Numbered from the stretch's first letter, positions 10,181 through 19,671 are shown. The stretch: DNA of 64,000 nucleotides from Alphaproteobacteria bacterium (GCA_018222605.1 JAAEZZ010000012.1:1-64000); one strand, 5' to 3'. Notes: generated by a model not told the origin, from the sequence alone. Numbers and translations: made by a program.

Positions 10181-11152
10181 CTATTCGTCTGGGGCGTCCA
10201 GTCTCTTCACGGCCTTGTCCCAGTCTGCGATCCTTTCGAGCCCAACGTCATAGACGCCAATCTGGTCACGCGGCGTATGCCTCAGCACTTCGATATGGGG
10301 GCGGGCCTTTTCGGCGAGTGGGCGGGCGATGGCGTCCAGTTCGGCCTTGGCCTCTTTCATATCGCTTTCGCTGACATTCCCTTTGACCGGGTTGTGCCAG
10401 TACCATCTATCGACAGCCATATAGGCGTTCTCGTCGTATTGGTGGCTCCACTTGGTCAGGTCTTCGACTTCCTGTCCGTAGAGCCGGGCGAGATAGTAAT
10501 CGAGTCTCAGCCTGTGGGCGGGGCAGGCGGCATAGAGGGAATTGAGACGGGTCTCGGCCCAGCCAAAGCCCGGATGCTCATAATGGCCTTTCACGGTGCG
10601 GTCCCAGAAATTTGCTTCTTCCTGCAGGCGGAAATCCGCATGATCGGGATAGGGGCAGCCCTGATAGGGGGGGCCTGAAATGACGGGGTGAAGGTGGCCC
10701 GCCTGGCCCAGCCGGACGATCTGCGGCAGAGTGTATTTCAGCAGCGATGTGGTCGCGGCGTTATAGCCGAAATAGTTCTGCTCGCTGCCATCGGCCTGTT
10801 TCAGCACGCTGGGCTTTTGTTTTGTATTCCAAGCATAATCATTCTGCTGGATCGCGGTCAGCGCCAGCGTGATATAGCGCTCCAGCTCTTCCGGTGTGGT
10901 GGCCGTGGCCATTACTGCGCTCACCAGCGTGGAGGCGATGGCCTGTGCATCCGGTCGATCAGGACAGGTTTCAATGGCCCATTCTGCCAGCTCCACAATA
11001 GGGGCGAGGTCTTTTTGTGTGCCCTGGCGGATGGCGGTTTCCATATCGTAGAGGGTCTGTTCCGCATCTGCCGGGCAGGTGGCGGGCAACGGGGCGGCCT
11101 CTGCTGCGACGGGCGCGGTCAGAAGAAGAAGCGGAATGAGAAGTCTACGCAT
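10181..11152 (-). CDS. Secreted hypothetical protein
   Basis: A 323-residue protein with a clear signal peptide (MRRLLIPLLLLTAPVAAEAAP, cleavage likely after AEA). The mature part is mainly helical with cysteines (residues near 28, 65, 164 and 207) that could form disulfides in the periplasm. I do not recognise the family. The start at 11152 gives a proper signal peptide; a 13-codon upstream extension does not. It diverges from the SDR gene starting at 11306. Confidence 0.7.
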   Translation of the reverse strand: MRRLLIPLLLLTAPVAAEAAPLPATCPADAEQTLYDMETAIRQGTQKDLAPIVELAEWAIETCPDRPDAQAIASTLVSAVMATATTPEELERYITLALTAIQQNDYAWNTKQKPSVLKQADGSEQNYFGYNAATTSLLKYTLPQIVRLGQAGHLHPVISGPPYQGCPYPDHADFRLQEEANFWDRTVKGHYEHPGFGWAETRLNSLYAACPAHRLRLDYYLARLYGQEVEDLTKWSHQYDENAYMAVDRWYWHNPVKGNVSESDMKEAKAELDAIARPLAEKARPHIEVLRHTPRDQIGVYDVGLERIADWDKAVKRLDAPDE

Positions 11153-11305
11153 GAGAGAGGCACCTGTCAGGCAATTCGGGGACACGCGCATCTTGCATAT
11201 TCAGAGTATCAAGAAATCCCCCTTGGGGGGTATGCAGGTTCTCTCGGAACAGGACGCCCGCCGCCGCATTGCATTCTTGTAGATTTGCAACAGAGGAGCG
11301 GTGCC

Positions 11306-12058
11306 ATGACTGACCGGAAAACAGTGATCGTGACAGGGGCAGGATCTGGAATAGGGGAGGCAACGGCCAAAAGGTTTGCCCGGGATGGATTCAATGTCGT
11401 CCTCAATGGCCGCACACAGGAAAAGCTGGACGAGGTGGCACGCGATATTGGCGGCGACCATGTGAGCGTTGTTGCAGGCGATGTGTCCAATCCGGAAGAT
11501 GTCGACGCGCTGGTCACGGGAACGGTCACGACGTTTGGCGGCATCGACGTGCTGGTCAACAATGCCGGCATTGCGCGCACCGGAGCGCCGGGCAAGCTGT
11601 CGCGGGAAGACTTCCAGTCCATGCAGGACATTAATGTCGGCGGCATCTTCAATACGGTGACCGCCGTGCTGCCCTATCTGGAAGACCGCAGCGGCAGCAT
11701 CGTCAATGTATCTTCCGTATCCGGACTGGGTGGGGATTGGGGCATGTTTGGGTATAATACGTCAAAGGGCGGGGTCAGCCTGATGACGCAGGGCATGGCG
11801 CTGGACCTGGCGAAGAAGGGCGTGCGTGTGAATGCGGTTGCGCCCAGCCTGACGCGCACGGATATGGCGGGCGGTATTTTCGAGAATGATGAGAAGATGG
11901 AAGAATTCATGAAGCGCATTCCCATGCGCCGCCCGGGTGAGCCGGAGGATGTTGCGGATGTGATCGCCTTTCTGGCCAGTCCCGATGCCCGCTTTGTCAC
12001 CGGTGTGATTCTGCCGGTGGATGGCGGCTTGTCCGCCTCGAATGGTCAACCTCAATAG
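11306..12058 (+). CDS. SDR family oxidoreductase
   Basis: A 250-residue short-chain dehydrogenase with the NAD(P)-binding TGAGSGIGEAT at residues 10-20, the NNAG motif near 90, the catalytic serine in VNVSSVSGLGG, and YNTSKGG carrying the Tyr and Lys. The C-terminal PVDGGLSA is typical of FabG-like members. Its substrate cannot be inferred. The ATG at 11306 follows GAGGAGCGG; a much longer in-frame extension upstream is a shadow of the opposite-strand gene. Confidence 0.92.
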   Translation: MTDRKTVIVTGAGSGIGEATAKRFARDGFNVVLNGRTQEKLDEVARDIGGDHVSVVAGDVSNPEDVDALVTGTVTTFGGIDVLVNNAGIARTGAPGKLSREDFQSMQDINVGGIFNTVTAVLPYLEDRSGSIVNVSSVSGLGGDWGMFGYNTSKGGVSLMTQGMALDLAKKGVRVNAVAPSLTRTDMAGGIFENDEKMEEFMKRIPMRRPGEPEDVADVIAFLASPDARFVTGVILPVDGGLSASNGQPQ

Positions 12059-12145
12059 GCCTGAGGATGCTCTTGCACCTTCAGGGCTTGGACGAGCATG
12101 GAAAATGAAGGAAAGTGCGCCCGGATTTATCAGGGAGTCTGGAGC

Positions 12146-13114
12146 ATGACACTATTCCGCGGCGCATGGCAGGGCCTTTCGATGCTTGCCATGGCAGGTA
12201 TGATGACGGCCTGCGCTCAGCATGTTCCGGCCATCTCTGAGAGTGAGCCGGTGCTGGAACTGGTGCGGGAGGATATCGAGCTGCGCTCAAATGAGCTGTA
12301 TGCAGATTATTTCCCTGCCATGACGATTGAGTCGGCCCCGGCCATCCTGTTGCTTGGCGGCTCGGAGGGCGGGCTTGGCGAGGGCGCGCGGCGCGACGCC
12401 ATGGCTCTGCGCAATGAAGGCTATCATGTGCTGCAGATCTCATATTATCGCGCGCCGGGTCAGAATGAGAATCTGGAAATGGTTCCGCTGGAGACGTTTG
12501 ACCGTGCGCTCGACTGGCTGAAACAGCGCGAGGAAGTGCGGGCTGACAAGATCGGTATTTATGGCACGTCCAAAGGTGCGGAGGCCGCGCTGATTGTTGC
12601 CTCCCGCCATCCGGAAATCGAGGCAGTTGTCGCGGTGGTGCCGTCCAGCGTCTCCTGGCAGGGGATCAACTGGGCCTTTGACGGACGCCCGCCGGAATCG
12701 TCCTGGTCTCTGGGCGGGGCACCCTATCCGGCGCTGCCCTACGGGGAATGGGATGCTGAGCTTGGCCTTTATTCCCTGTATGCAAACGGGCTGGCCGCCA
12801 GGGACGATCATCCGGAGGCGATGATCGCCGTAGAAAAGACAGATGCGCCGATGCTGCTGATTTGCGGCTTTGCAGATACACTGTGGCCGTCCTGCGAGAT
12901 GTCTCAGCAGATCAAGGCGCGGGCGAATGAAGCTGGCAATAAGGATGTGACCATTCTGATGTATGCCAAGGCGGGTCATTTTGCCGGGGGCGTGCCGGGC
13001 GATGCGCCAGAGGTGGATGAGGCCTCAGAATATGGCGGCACGACGCAGGCTAATTACGATTCTCAGGTAAAAAGCTGGCCGCGTATTCTCGATTTCCTGG
13101 ACGAGGCCCTGTAA
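12146..13114 (+). CDS. Lipoprotein acyl-CoA thioesterase/BAAT C-terminal hydrolase
   Basis: A 322-residue alpha/beta hydrolase. A lipobox (MMTAC) follows a hydrophobic start, so it is probably a membrane-anchored lipoprotein. The nucleophile elbow is GTSKGAEAAL near residue 147, and ILLLGGSEGG near 70 gives the oxyanion region. The late GHFAGG supplies the catalytic histidine. This fits the BAAT/acyl-CoA thioester hydrolase C-terminal family. A 16-codon upstream extension exists, but the ATG at 12146 gives the signal peptide and follows GGGAGTCTGGAGC. Confidence 0.85.
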   Translation: MTLFRGAWQGLSMLAMAGMMTACAQHVPAISESEPVLELVREDIELRSNELYADYFPAMTIESAPAILLLGGSEGGLGEGARRDAMALRNEGYHVLQISYYRAPGQNENLEMVPLETFDRALDWLKQREEVRADKIGIYGTSKGAEAALIVASRHPEIEAVVAVVPSSVSWQGINWAFDGRPPESSWSLGGAPYPALPYGEWDAELGLYSLYANGLAARDDHPEAMIAVEKTDAPMLLICGFADTLWPSCEMSQQIKARANEAGNKDVTILMYAKAGHFAGGVPGDAPEVDEASEYGGTTQANYDSQVKSWPRILDFLDEAL

Positions 13115-13216
13115 GGCGGTGTCTTGATTAACAGCTGAAGCCGTTGCGTTAACCTTATATCGACATGCTGGCGTCATAAGTGGGGTAACCGAAACACCAG
13201 GACGGGAGCCCCGCCC

Positions 13217-14023
13217 ATGGCCTTCGATGCCACAATCGCCACGACGGACAGATCTGCAGCCAAGCCGACCAAATGGCGGCGCTTCAAGGTGGACCTCTGG
13301 CTGACAGATCTCAACACTGCCGAAATCGGCATTCTGAAGCACACCCAGCATGAGGCCAAATCTGACCAGTTCACCAAGGATATGGAGATTATTGGTCAGA
13401 TCAAGGATGATGGCGAGCGTACGGGCCTGATCGGCTATCGCAAGGAATTGTGGAAAGACGAGAAGGGGATGAAACGCCGTCTGGTGATCAAGCTGTTCTC
13501 CGATTCCATGAATTGGCGCGGGTCTCTGGACATGTTGATGGGGCGGTCCTTGCAACTGAGCGTGGGCGCAAAGGGCGTGCCGGTCTGTGCCTATTCGGTG
13601 AACATTGCGCGCCATGACCAATTGGTTCAGCTGGAACGCTCTGCACAAAAATGGCCGCTATTCCCGGAGAAGTTTTCCTTCTTCATCGAGACATCCAAAG
13701 GCCCGCGTTTCTATCGCTTGCGCCGCAAAGTGTTTGCCATCGGCGCAGACTATATTCTGTATGACGACCGTGGGCGGAAGATTGGCGTGCTGGATCACCG
13801 CATCATCAATTTGGGTGGATCATGGAACGTCAAGCTGGCGGCGGATCATTCCTATGCCAAGCTGGAAACGGTATTGCAGCTGTTCTGCACCATGCTGCGC
13901 TATAACCGCGAAGCGAGGGGCCATGTGAGTCGGCAACTGGAGCAGGTGTTGAGAGGCCGCGCCAAGCGCCAGCTGGATACGCATGAGCGCGACCTTTACA
14001 TGAATCCCCGCCGTGCCCGCTAG
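13217..14023 (+). CDS. Hypothetical protein with LURP-like C-terminal half
   Basis: A 268-residue soluble protein preceded by GGGAG. The first half is of no known family. The second half (FYRLRRKVFAIGADYILYDDRGRKIGVLDHRIINLGG) has the strand pattern and 'D-x-x-G-x-x-I-G' turns of LURP-one or tubby-like folds, but this is a resemblance by eye. The C-terminus is basic (RGRAKRQLDTHERD). It has no signal peptide or membrane segment. It ends just before a convergent SDR gene. Confidence 0.6.
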   Translation: MAFDATIATTDRSAAKPTKWRRFKVDLWLTDLNTAEIGILKHTQHEAKSDQFTKDMEIIGQIKDDGERTGLIGYRKELWKDEKGMKRRLVIKLFSDSMNWRGSLDMLMGRSLQLSVGAKGVPVCAYSVNIARHDQLVQLERSAQKWPLFPEKFSFFIETSKGPRFYRLRRKVFAIGADYILYDDRGRKIGVLDHRIINLGGSWNVKLAADHSYAKLETVLQLFCTMLRYNREARGHVSRQLEQVLRGRAKRQLDTHERDLYMNPRRAR

Positions 14024-14041
14024 GCTGGCGGGGAATAGGCC

Positions 14042-14800
14042 TCACCCTTCGTAATTGTCGTTCAGCATCTGGAATACTTCCGCATGCTGGCCATTTGCCT
14101 CAGCCGCGCGCAGCATTTTGGCTCTCTGGATGATGACTTCATCCGGCGTTTCCTCAATGCGGAAGCTCTCCATGGTTTCGGCGATGAAGTCGTCCAGCGG
14201 CATATAGCTTTCGCGTGTCGACTGGCCGGGCGTGAGGGAGGTGCGCACGCCGGGCGGGGCGAGTTCGATAACTTCCACATTCGTACCTCGCAGCTGATAG
14301 CGTAGCGATTGCGTCCAGGCATGGATCGCAGCCTTGGACGCGCTGTAGGCGGGCGTGTGTGCGAGCGGAACGAAGGCGAGGCCGGATGTGACATTGACCA
14401 GCCGTGCCACAGGCTGAGCGCGCAAATGCGGCAGCAAGGCAGCTGTCAGGCGCATCGGGCCAAGGACATTTGTCGCCATCGTGTCTTCCGCCACGGTGAG
14501 GTCTACCGGATCGGTCAGCCAGTCTTCCGTCGCCATCATGCCCGCATTGTTGAACAGCACGTTGAGGGACGGGAAATCCTCAATCAGTGCTTTTGCAAAG
14601 CGACTGATGTCTGCAGCGTCCTGCACATCGAGCGTGCGGGCATGCATGTCGTTGCGGCCGTCAATGGTTTCCTCAAGGCTGGAGGCCGTGCGCCCTGCGA
14701 CGATGACCGTATTGCCAAGGGCGTGGAATTCCCGCGCGAGTTCACGGCCAATTCCGGAGCCGCCGCCAGTGATGAGATATGTGTTTCCGCTGGTCTTCAT
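14042..14800 (-). CDS. SDR family oxidoreductase (DltE-like)
   Basis: A 252-residue short-chain dehydrogenase. The N-terminal TGGGSGIGRELAREF is the dinucleotide site, followed by NNAGM near residue 86, VNVTSGLAF with the catalytic serine, and YSASKAAIHAW with Tyr and Lys. It resembles the DltE-type SDR group. The ATG at 14800 follows AAAGGAAAG. A longer frame to 14884 lacks start signals. The C-terminus is helical and the substrate is unknown. Confidence 0.9.
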   Translation of the reverse strand: MKTSGNTYLITGGGSGIGRELAREFHALGNTVIVAGRTASSLEETIDGRNDMHARTLDVQDAADISRFAKALIEDFPSLNVLFNNAGMMATEDWLTDPVDLTVAEDTMATNVLGPMRLTAALLPHLRAQPVARLVNVTSGLAFVPLAHTPAYSASKAAIHAWTQSLRYQLRGTNVEVIELAPPGVRTSLTPGQSTRESYMPLDDFIAETMESFRIEETPDEVIIQRAKMLRAAEANGQHAEVFQMLNDNYEG

Positions 14801-14908
14801 GGGAGCTTTCCTTTGGAGCTTGTTCTTCAGATGGTCCTGCCTGTGCGAAAAGGAAGTCACCTGTCGCAAGAAATATCGGGACAAGAGAGGGCCAGCATGA
14901 GGCGCGGT

Positions 14909-15625
14909 TCAGCCAGCAGGCTTTTTCAGTTCGATCCAGAGCTGGTCTGACTGGGCGAGCAGGGTGCCGTCCTTGTCGAACAGGGCCGTGATGGCGCCAT
15001 GCTTGCGGCCATCATGGTATAGGCCCCAGCCGGCCACGATCAACGTGTCGCCAGCTTTTGGCCGCGCATGAATCTGGCCGACAATCCGGGCCAGCACCAT
15101 CGGGTTCTGCTGAAAGCCGACGGCAAACGCACCGGGGCAGTCGAGCGCGCCCCAGATGATCTCCGGGCGGACGAGGCCGTTTTCATCGGCGAGGTCGGCG
15201 GCGGGTGTCCAAACATCCGTGACGCCGTCAAAGCCTTCAGCGTGACCGGTAAAGAGGCAGAGGCCATCTTCTGTGCGGTCTGGCCCGCAGACAAAGCAAT
15301 GGGGAAAGGCGTGAGTGTCGCGGGGCGGGAAGCTCTCGTGGCCCTTGCTGGCGATGGCAAAGGAGGGGGCAGATGGCGGCGGGCCCAGCGGATCTGCCGG
15401 ATGGGCTGTCATGACGAGTTGGTCTTCATGCCGGATTTCAAAACTGCCGTCTTGCAGCGAGACCACGTCCAGCGGAGTATCCAGCGGCGGCGGGGCGCGC
15501 AGGAAAACTTCGGCCGGACCATCTATCAGGCTGGCGGCAAGGCCGGCTGAGACGCCGCCATTGCCACTTCCGGGCGGACCGTTGAAGCGTGAGGAAATGG
15601 TCAGGTGGCGTTGTGTCTTCTGCAT
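14909..15625 (-). CDS. Thioesterase-like (hotdog) family protein
   Basis: A 238-residue protein. The N-terminal half has FNGPPGSGNGGVSAGLAASLI, a loop-helix pattern, and the C-terminal half has LDCPGAFAV and LIVAGWGLYHDGRKHGAITALFDKDGTLLAQSDQLWIEL, which looks like the final strands of a hotdog fold. A CFVCG motif sits in the middle. It is probably an acyl-CoA thioesterase-like protein. The ATG at 15625 follows GGAGAG. I am fairly sure of the fold, not of the substrate. Confidence 0.65.
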   Translation of the reverse strand: MQKTQRHLTISSRFNGPPGSGNGGVSAGLAASLIDGPAEVFLRAPPPLDTPLDVVSLQDGSFEIRHEDQLVMTAHPADPLGPPPSAPSFAIASKGHESFPPRDTHAFPHCFVCGPDRTEDGLCLFTGHAEGFDGVTDVWTPAADLADENGLVRPEIIWGALDCPGAFAVGFQQNPMVLARIVGQIHARPKAGDTLIVAGWGLYHDGRKHGAITALFDKDGTLLAQSDQLWIELKKPAG

Positions 15626-15715
15626 ATGACTCTCCAGTTGCTGACGCTTGCGCCATAGCCGGGCGGCGGCGTCAATGCGACTGGAGCGTCTGCCTGCCAT
15701 GCAGGGTTTCAGGGC

Positions 15716-16078
15716 TCAGGAAAGCAGGCCGAGTTCGCGCTGGGCTTTCTTGCTGAGTCCGGCGCCGACAAGGCGGTAGGATTCGGCGAGATAGTCTTTC
15801 AGATCCTTGTCGGAGAGCGTCTCATCCGAAAAGCGCTGGATCCACTTCATGCCGCGGGAGGCGAGGTATGGCGCGCCCTGACAGCCGGGCTGTTCCTTCA
15901 GGATGTGAAAGCTGATTGGGCGGACCTTGAAGGTGCAGGCGGCAAGCTGTTTGCCGTTTGGCGTTCCGATGGCGAAGACCTTGCCGCCAATCTTCCAGAC
16001 ATGGGACTCCCCCCATTGTACGACATGCGTGGTATGGGGGAGGGAGCCGCAATAGGTATTGTAGTCCTTCAGTGTCAT
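15716..16078 (-). CDS. MmcQ/YjbR family protein
   Basis: A 120-residue protein with the MmcQ/YjbR pattern: GESHVWKIGGKVFAIG in the first half and GMKWIQRFSDETLSDKDLKDYLAESYRLV towards the end. The family has a CyaY-like fold and is predicted to bind DNA; its role is not settled. Its ATG overlaps the stop of the ArsC-like gene by four bases, so the two are co-translated. Confidence 0.85.
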   Translation of the reverse strand: MTLKDYNTYCGSLPHTTHVVQWGESHVWKIGGKVFAIGTPNGKQLAACTFKVRPISFHILKEQPGCQGAPYLASRGMKWIQRFSDETLSDKDLKDYLAESYRLVGAGLSKKAQRELGLLS

Positions 16079-16431
16079 GCCTGCAGGGCCTGCTGGGTGC
16101 CGCTGTCCCAGCCCACCAGGATTCCTGATCCGGTATCGATCACCGGGCGCTTGATCAGGGTTGGGTTCGCGATCAGCACGCTCTTGGCGTTCGGGCCAAG
16201 TGCATCTGATTTCTCATTGTCGGACAGGTTACGCCAGGTGGTGGAGCGCTTGTTGACCAGCTTTTCCGCTCCAACCGCTTTCAGCCAGGCTGGCACCAGA
16301 CGCTGAAGGTCAGCCTCCTCGCGAATGTCCACGAACGCGGTTTCGCGGTCTGCTGCATCCAGCGCGTTCAGGGCTTTCTTGCAGGTATCGCAATTTTTCA
16401 GGCCATAGAGTGTGAGCGGTCCAGCAGACAT
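16075..16431 (-). CDS. ArsC/Spx-like reductase family protein
   Basis: A 118-residue thioredoxin-fold protein. The N-terminal YGLKNCDTCKKAL carries the CxxC of the ArsC/Spx/YffB family. The family segments WLKAVGAEKLVNKRSTTWR and LIANPTLIKRPVID follow in the expected order. Members are glutathione-dependent or transcription-linked reductases; exact role is unknown. It is upstream of, and overlaps, the MmcQ-like gene. Confidence 0.9.
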   Translation of the reverse strand: MSAGPLTLYGLKNCDTCKKALNALDAADRETAFVDIREEADLQRLVPAWLKAVGAEKLVNKRSTTWRNLSDNEKSDALGPNAKSVLIANPTLIKRPVIDTGSGILVGWDSGTQQALQA

Positions 16432-16466
16432 GCGGCGCGTCCTTTTCGTGTTGTCAGTCCTAAAGG

Positions 16467-16847
16467 CTAGATGGCCCCCATCACGATGGCAACAAGGCCG
16501 AGGACACTCGTGACCAGACCAAACCCTTTCAGATGGTCTTCATCCGGCATCATCCAGTGGGCGAGGGCCCAGAGCGGTTTCGGCCAGGCGACCAGCAGCA
16601 ATCCTTCCAGCATGGCGACTGCAGCAAACAGGGTTGCGAGGGCTTCTGTCAGGTCTGAAAAACTGTGCTGTACAGACAATACCCCGCCGCCTGCGAACAG
16701 CATGAAAGCGCCACCCATAAAAGCCAGGGCCGGGCTCTGCTCCAGTTCATCTATCATCGCAATGATGCGGTTTGGCGTCATCAGCATGCCGATGCCGGTC
16801 GCGATCCAGTAGATTCCCAGAAGGATGATGATGACATGGGCGATCAT
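16467..16847 (-). CDS. Small integral membrane protein
   Basis: A 126-residue protein with four predicted membrane segments (near residues 2-22, 42-62, 70-90 and 105-125) and a short loop (PNRIIAMIDELEQSP). No family is recognised. It sits between the ArsC-like gene and a phosphodiester glycosidase-type gene on the same strand. Confidence 0.6.
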   Translation of the reverse strand: MIAHVIIILLGIYWIATGIGMLMTPNRIIAMIDELEQSPALAFMGGAFMLFAGGGVLSVQHSFSDLTEALATLFAAVAMLEGLLLVAWPKPLWALAHWMMPDEDHLKGFGLVTSVLGLVAIVMGAI

Positions 16848-16907
16848 GCCGGCCTCCAGACGGTCTGTTGGAACCTAGATTACTTTAGCATATCTAAGGC
16901 GGCAGGG

Positions 16908-17666
16908 TCAGTCCTGCTTTTGAGGCGCGGCAACCCCGATGATGGGGCCCATGTCCAGGCCGGTTTCATTACGCCCGAGATGCGGCGCATAGAGCTTTGA
17001 CACATAGCCATCCAGATAGAGCGCATTCGGCGTGCCCAGCTCATCCCGGAACAGCGTAGCGAAGCTGTAGAAGTTTACCGGCACATCGCTGATCGCGAAG
17101 TACACCGTCTGGCCATCGGCGCTGACGCCGACACCGTTGCGGCGCTTGCGGCTGGGGCCGTCTTCATTGAAGCGGGGGTGCAGCGCGCCATCGATAACCA
17201 GCATTGGGCCGGACTGGGTGGCAAAGCGTGCCTGGGGCGCGAGCGTCTGATAGGCGAGGCTTTCCGTGACGCGTGGCTGACCCTCCTCATCGACCCAGAA
17301 AACGCCATTTGGCAGCATGCCGAAATTGCCTGGGCCCTCACGCGTGACCAGAGGTGCAGTCTGCTTGCCGTCCTCTACATACAGGCCGACAGGGCGACGG
17401 TCTTCATGATACATCCCGCCATTCATCGCGAAGATGAGTGTCTGGCCGGACCCGGCAAGGTGAGAGGCCAGCGTGTCGAACTGGCCGAACAGCTCTCCCT
17501 CAGGGCCACTGTGCCAGAGGTGGATGCCGCTATCTGTGTCAAAAGTACAGACAGTGTAGGACTGGCCAAGATGCGTGATGGGCGCGCAGGGCGCTTCCGT
17601 TTCGGCGCGGGCGCAGGCCGGTAGCAGACAGAATGCAGTGATTATGGCGGCCAGACAGATGCGCAT
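16908..17666 (-). CDS. Phosphodiester glycosidase (DUF2233) family protein
   Basis: A 252-residue exported protein with a signal peptide (MRICLAAIITAFCLLPACARA). The mature part contains FAMNGGMYHEDRRPVGLYVEDGK, SGPMLVIDG and PNALYLDGYVSKLY, the conserved core of the NAGPA/DUF2233 family, which includes N-acetylglucosamine-1-phosphodiester glycosidases. Here the substrate is unknown, presumably an envelope glycan. Single gene. Confidence 0.9.
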   Translation of the reverse strand: MRICLAAIITAFCLLPACARAETEAPCAPITHLGQSYTVCTFDTDSGIHLWHSGPEGELFGQFDTLASHLAGSGQTLIFAMNGGMYHEDRRPVGLYVEDGKQTAPLVTREGPGNFGMLPNGVFWVDEEGQPRVTESLAYQTLAPQARFATQSGPMLVIDGALHPRFNEDGPSRKRRNGVGVSADGQTVYFAISDVPVNFYSFATLFRDELGTPNALYLDGYVSKLYAPHLGRNETGLDMGPIIGVAAPQKQD

Positions 17667-17743
17667 GATGTGTATCTAACTGCGCAGAGCGCAAGCGGCC
17701 AAGAGGCTCTTTCATAAGAGGGGCAAGCTATGAGCTGAAGATT

Positions 17744-17806
17744 CTCGATATATCTATACTTGAATATTCGATATATCGAAACAATCTACATTTTTAGATA
17801 TATCGA
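17744..17806 (+). promoter_or_regulatory. Three-site operator before the PadR gene
   Basis: Three copies of a CGATATATC-type sequence: TCGATATATCT at 17745-17755, the perfect palindrome TTCGATATATCGAA at 17767-17780, and AGATATATCGA at 17796-17806. The last abuts the ribosome binding site AAAGGAG. Spacing is about 22-29 bases. This is the natural place for the PadR protein downstream to bind and repress its own gene. Confidence 0.75.
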
Positions 17807-17817
17807 AAGGAGTTTGC

Positions 17818-18438
17818 ATGATGTATCACACACGAGAGATGAGAGGCTGTGGTGCCCGTCGGCGCGGCAGTCACGAGGATCATGACGAGTTCATGGGAGG
17901 CAGACGACGCATGCGGCGAGGACACGGACGGGGTCATGGAGGCAGACATGGCGGAAGGGGGCCTGGTTCGCGCCGCCGCGCGCTGGATCATGGGGATTTG
18001 CGTCTCCTGATCCTGAAGCTTGTCTCCGATGAGGCCCGTCACGGCTATGACCTGATCCGTGAGATCGAGGCCCGGACCGAAGGCGCTTATGTGCCGAGCC
18101 CAGGCGTGATCTATCCCGCCCTGGAGGCTCTGCTGGATCAGGGCCTTGTCGAGGTTCAGCCCGATGGGCAGAAGCGATCATTCAGCCTGACAGATGAGGG
18201 CCGAGCCGAGCTGGAGGCAGAGGCCGAAGCGCTTGAGCGGATTGAAGCCCGCCTCGCTGAACTGCAGGATAGCGACAGGCCGGAAGACCCGTCAGATGTT
18301 CGCGAGGCCATGCTGCGTCTGCGCCATGCGGTGATCCAGTCTGCCCGTGCCAGCCACGCAGATGCAGAGCGCCGCAAGGCGATTGCCGACATTCTTGCCG
18401 ATGCGCAGGAGCGCATTAGCAAACTGGGCGATGCCTAA
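17818..18438 (+). CDS. PadR family transcriptional regulator
   Basis: A 206-residue regulator. Residues about 60-140 are the PadR winged helix: DLRLLILKLVSDEARHGYDLIREIE then SPGVIYPALEALLDQGLVE and SLTDEGRAELEAE. The C-terminal part is a dimerisation helix pair. The first 58 residues are unusual: rich in Gly, Arg and His (GRGHGGRHGGRGPGSRRR), so the protein may bind nucleic acid or metal in addition. The start follows AAAGGAG. Palindromic sites upstream suggest autoregulation. No target operon follows; the next gene is convergent. Confidence 0.9.
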   Translation: MMYHTREMRGCGARRRGSHEDHDEFMGGRRRMRRGHGRGHGGRHGGRGPGSRRRALDHGDLRLLILKLVSDEARHGYDLIREIEARTEGAYVPSPGVIYPALEALLDQGLVEVQPDGQKRSFSLTDEGRAELEAEAEALERIEARLAELQDSDRPEDPSDVREAMLRLRHAVIQSARASHADAERRKAIADILADAQERISKLGDA

Positions 18439-18471
18439 GCGCCATACGGCCGCTTGAGTTGACTTGATGGG

Positions 18472-18497
18472 AAGGGGAGACGCGTCTCCCCTTTTTC
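18472..18497. terminator. Bidirectional intrinsic terminator
   Basis: GGGGAGACGCGTCTCCCC is a perfect 9-bp stem followed by TTTTT, and preceded on the other side by GGAA. It lies between the convergent padR-type gene and rlmN. Confidence 0.85.
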
Positions 18498-18510
18498 CAT
18501 TCCGGATCGT

Positions 18511-19671
18511 TTAGTCCGCTTGGGCTTCCAACGCTTCCCGGCGTTTTTCGGCAGCGGATTTCTTGACGCTTTCAGAGCGCAATTGTCCGCAGGCGGCCAG
18601 GATGTCCCGGCCGCGGGGTGTGCGGATGGGAGAGGCATAGCCCGCCCGGTTCAGCACTTCGGCGAAGGATTCAATCGTTGCCCAGTCGGAGCATTCATAC
18701 GGACTGCCCGGCCATGGATTGAACGGGATCAGATTGATCTTGGACGGCACACCTTTCAGCAGGCGGACAAGATCGCGAGCTTCGGCGAGGGAGTCATTGA
18801 CGCCCTTCAGCATCACATACTCAAACGTCACGCGCTTGGAATTGCCAAGATCCGGATAGGCGCGGATTGCCTCGAACAGCACTTGCAGATCGTATTTGCG
18901 ATTGATCGGCACAATCTCGTTGCGCAGATCATCATTCGTGGCGTGCAGCGAGATGGCGAGCGCGGCATTGGTGCGATGCCCGAGTTCGGGGATCTTCGGT
19001 GCGACGCCTGCGGTCGATACCGTGATGCGGCGGCGGCCGATGGCAATGCCGTCTCCGTCGGAAATCGTGTCGATCGCCTCGGCCACATTGTCCAGATTGT
19101 AGAGCGGCTCGCCCATACCCATGAAGACGATGTTTGTCAGCTTGCGGTTCTCGGTCGAAGTTGGCCATTCGCCAAGGCCGTCGCGAGCGATCAGAACCTG
19201 CGCAACGATTTCCTGCGCCGTCAGATTGCGGACGAGCTTTTGCGTGCCGGTATGGCAGAAGGTGCAGTTCAGCGTGCAGCCCACCTGGCTGGACACGCAC
19301 AGCGCACCCGCCTTGCCGACATCGGGAATGAAGACGCTTTCGCCTTCAATGCCGGGGCCAAAGCGGGTCAGCCATTTCTGGGTGCCATCGCGGCTCACCT
19401 GATGGTCGGCAATTTCCGGGCGGGTGAGGACGAAAGTCTCCTCCAGACGGGCCCGCAATTCCTTGGCGACATCCGTCATGCCGGAGAAATCCTGTACACC
19501 GAAATGGTGAATCCAGCGGCGCAGCTGTTTGGCGCGCATACCGGCTTTCTTGGGCTCAAGGCCGAGCGCCTCCATTTCCGCCTTCAAGGCAGGGAGGGAC
19601 ATACCGGCGAGAGAGCGGGCTTGCGCAGGCGTCGCATCAGCGCGCCGGGAGAGATCAAGTTCGATTTTCAT
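18511..19671 (-). CDS. rlmN: 23S rRNA (adenine2503-C2)-methyltransferase RlmN
   Basis: A 386-residue radical SAM methyltransferase that modifies A2503 of 23S rRNA and A37 of some tRNAs. The [11 protein letters not shown] motif near residue 118 binds the 4Fe-4S cluster. GMGEPLYN is the conserved glycine segment and [16 protein letters not shown] lies towards the end, where the methyl-carrying cysteine C-terminal region follows ([12 protein letters not shown]). A normal length. Single gene. Confidence 0.97.
   Translation of the reverse strand: MKIELDLSRRADATPAQARSLAGMSLPALKAEMEALGLEPKKAGMRAKQLRRWIHHFGVQDFSGMTDVAKELRARLEETFVLTRPEIADHQVSRDGTQKWLTRFGPGIEGESVFIPDVGKAGALCVSSQVGCTLNCTFCHTGTQKLVRNLTAQEIVAQVLIARDGLGEWPTSTENRKLTNIVFMGMGEPLYNLDNVAEAIDTISDGDGIAIGRRRITVSTAGVAPKIPELGHRTNAALAISLHATNDDLRNEIVPINRKYDLQVLFEAIRAYPDLGNSKRVTFEYVMLKGVNDSLAEARDLVRLLKGVPSKINLIPFNPWPGSPYECSDWATIESFAEVLNRAGYASPIRTPRGRDILAACGQLRSESVKKSAAEKRREALEAQAD

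Noticed and set aside
10688-11305. N-terminal extension of the SDR gene
   Set aside because: It lies opposite a gene with signal peptide and lacks SDR features; the ATG at 11306 has a good binding site.
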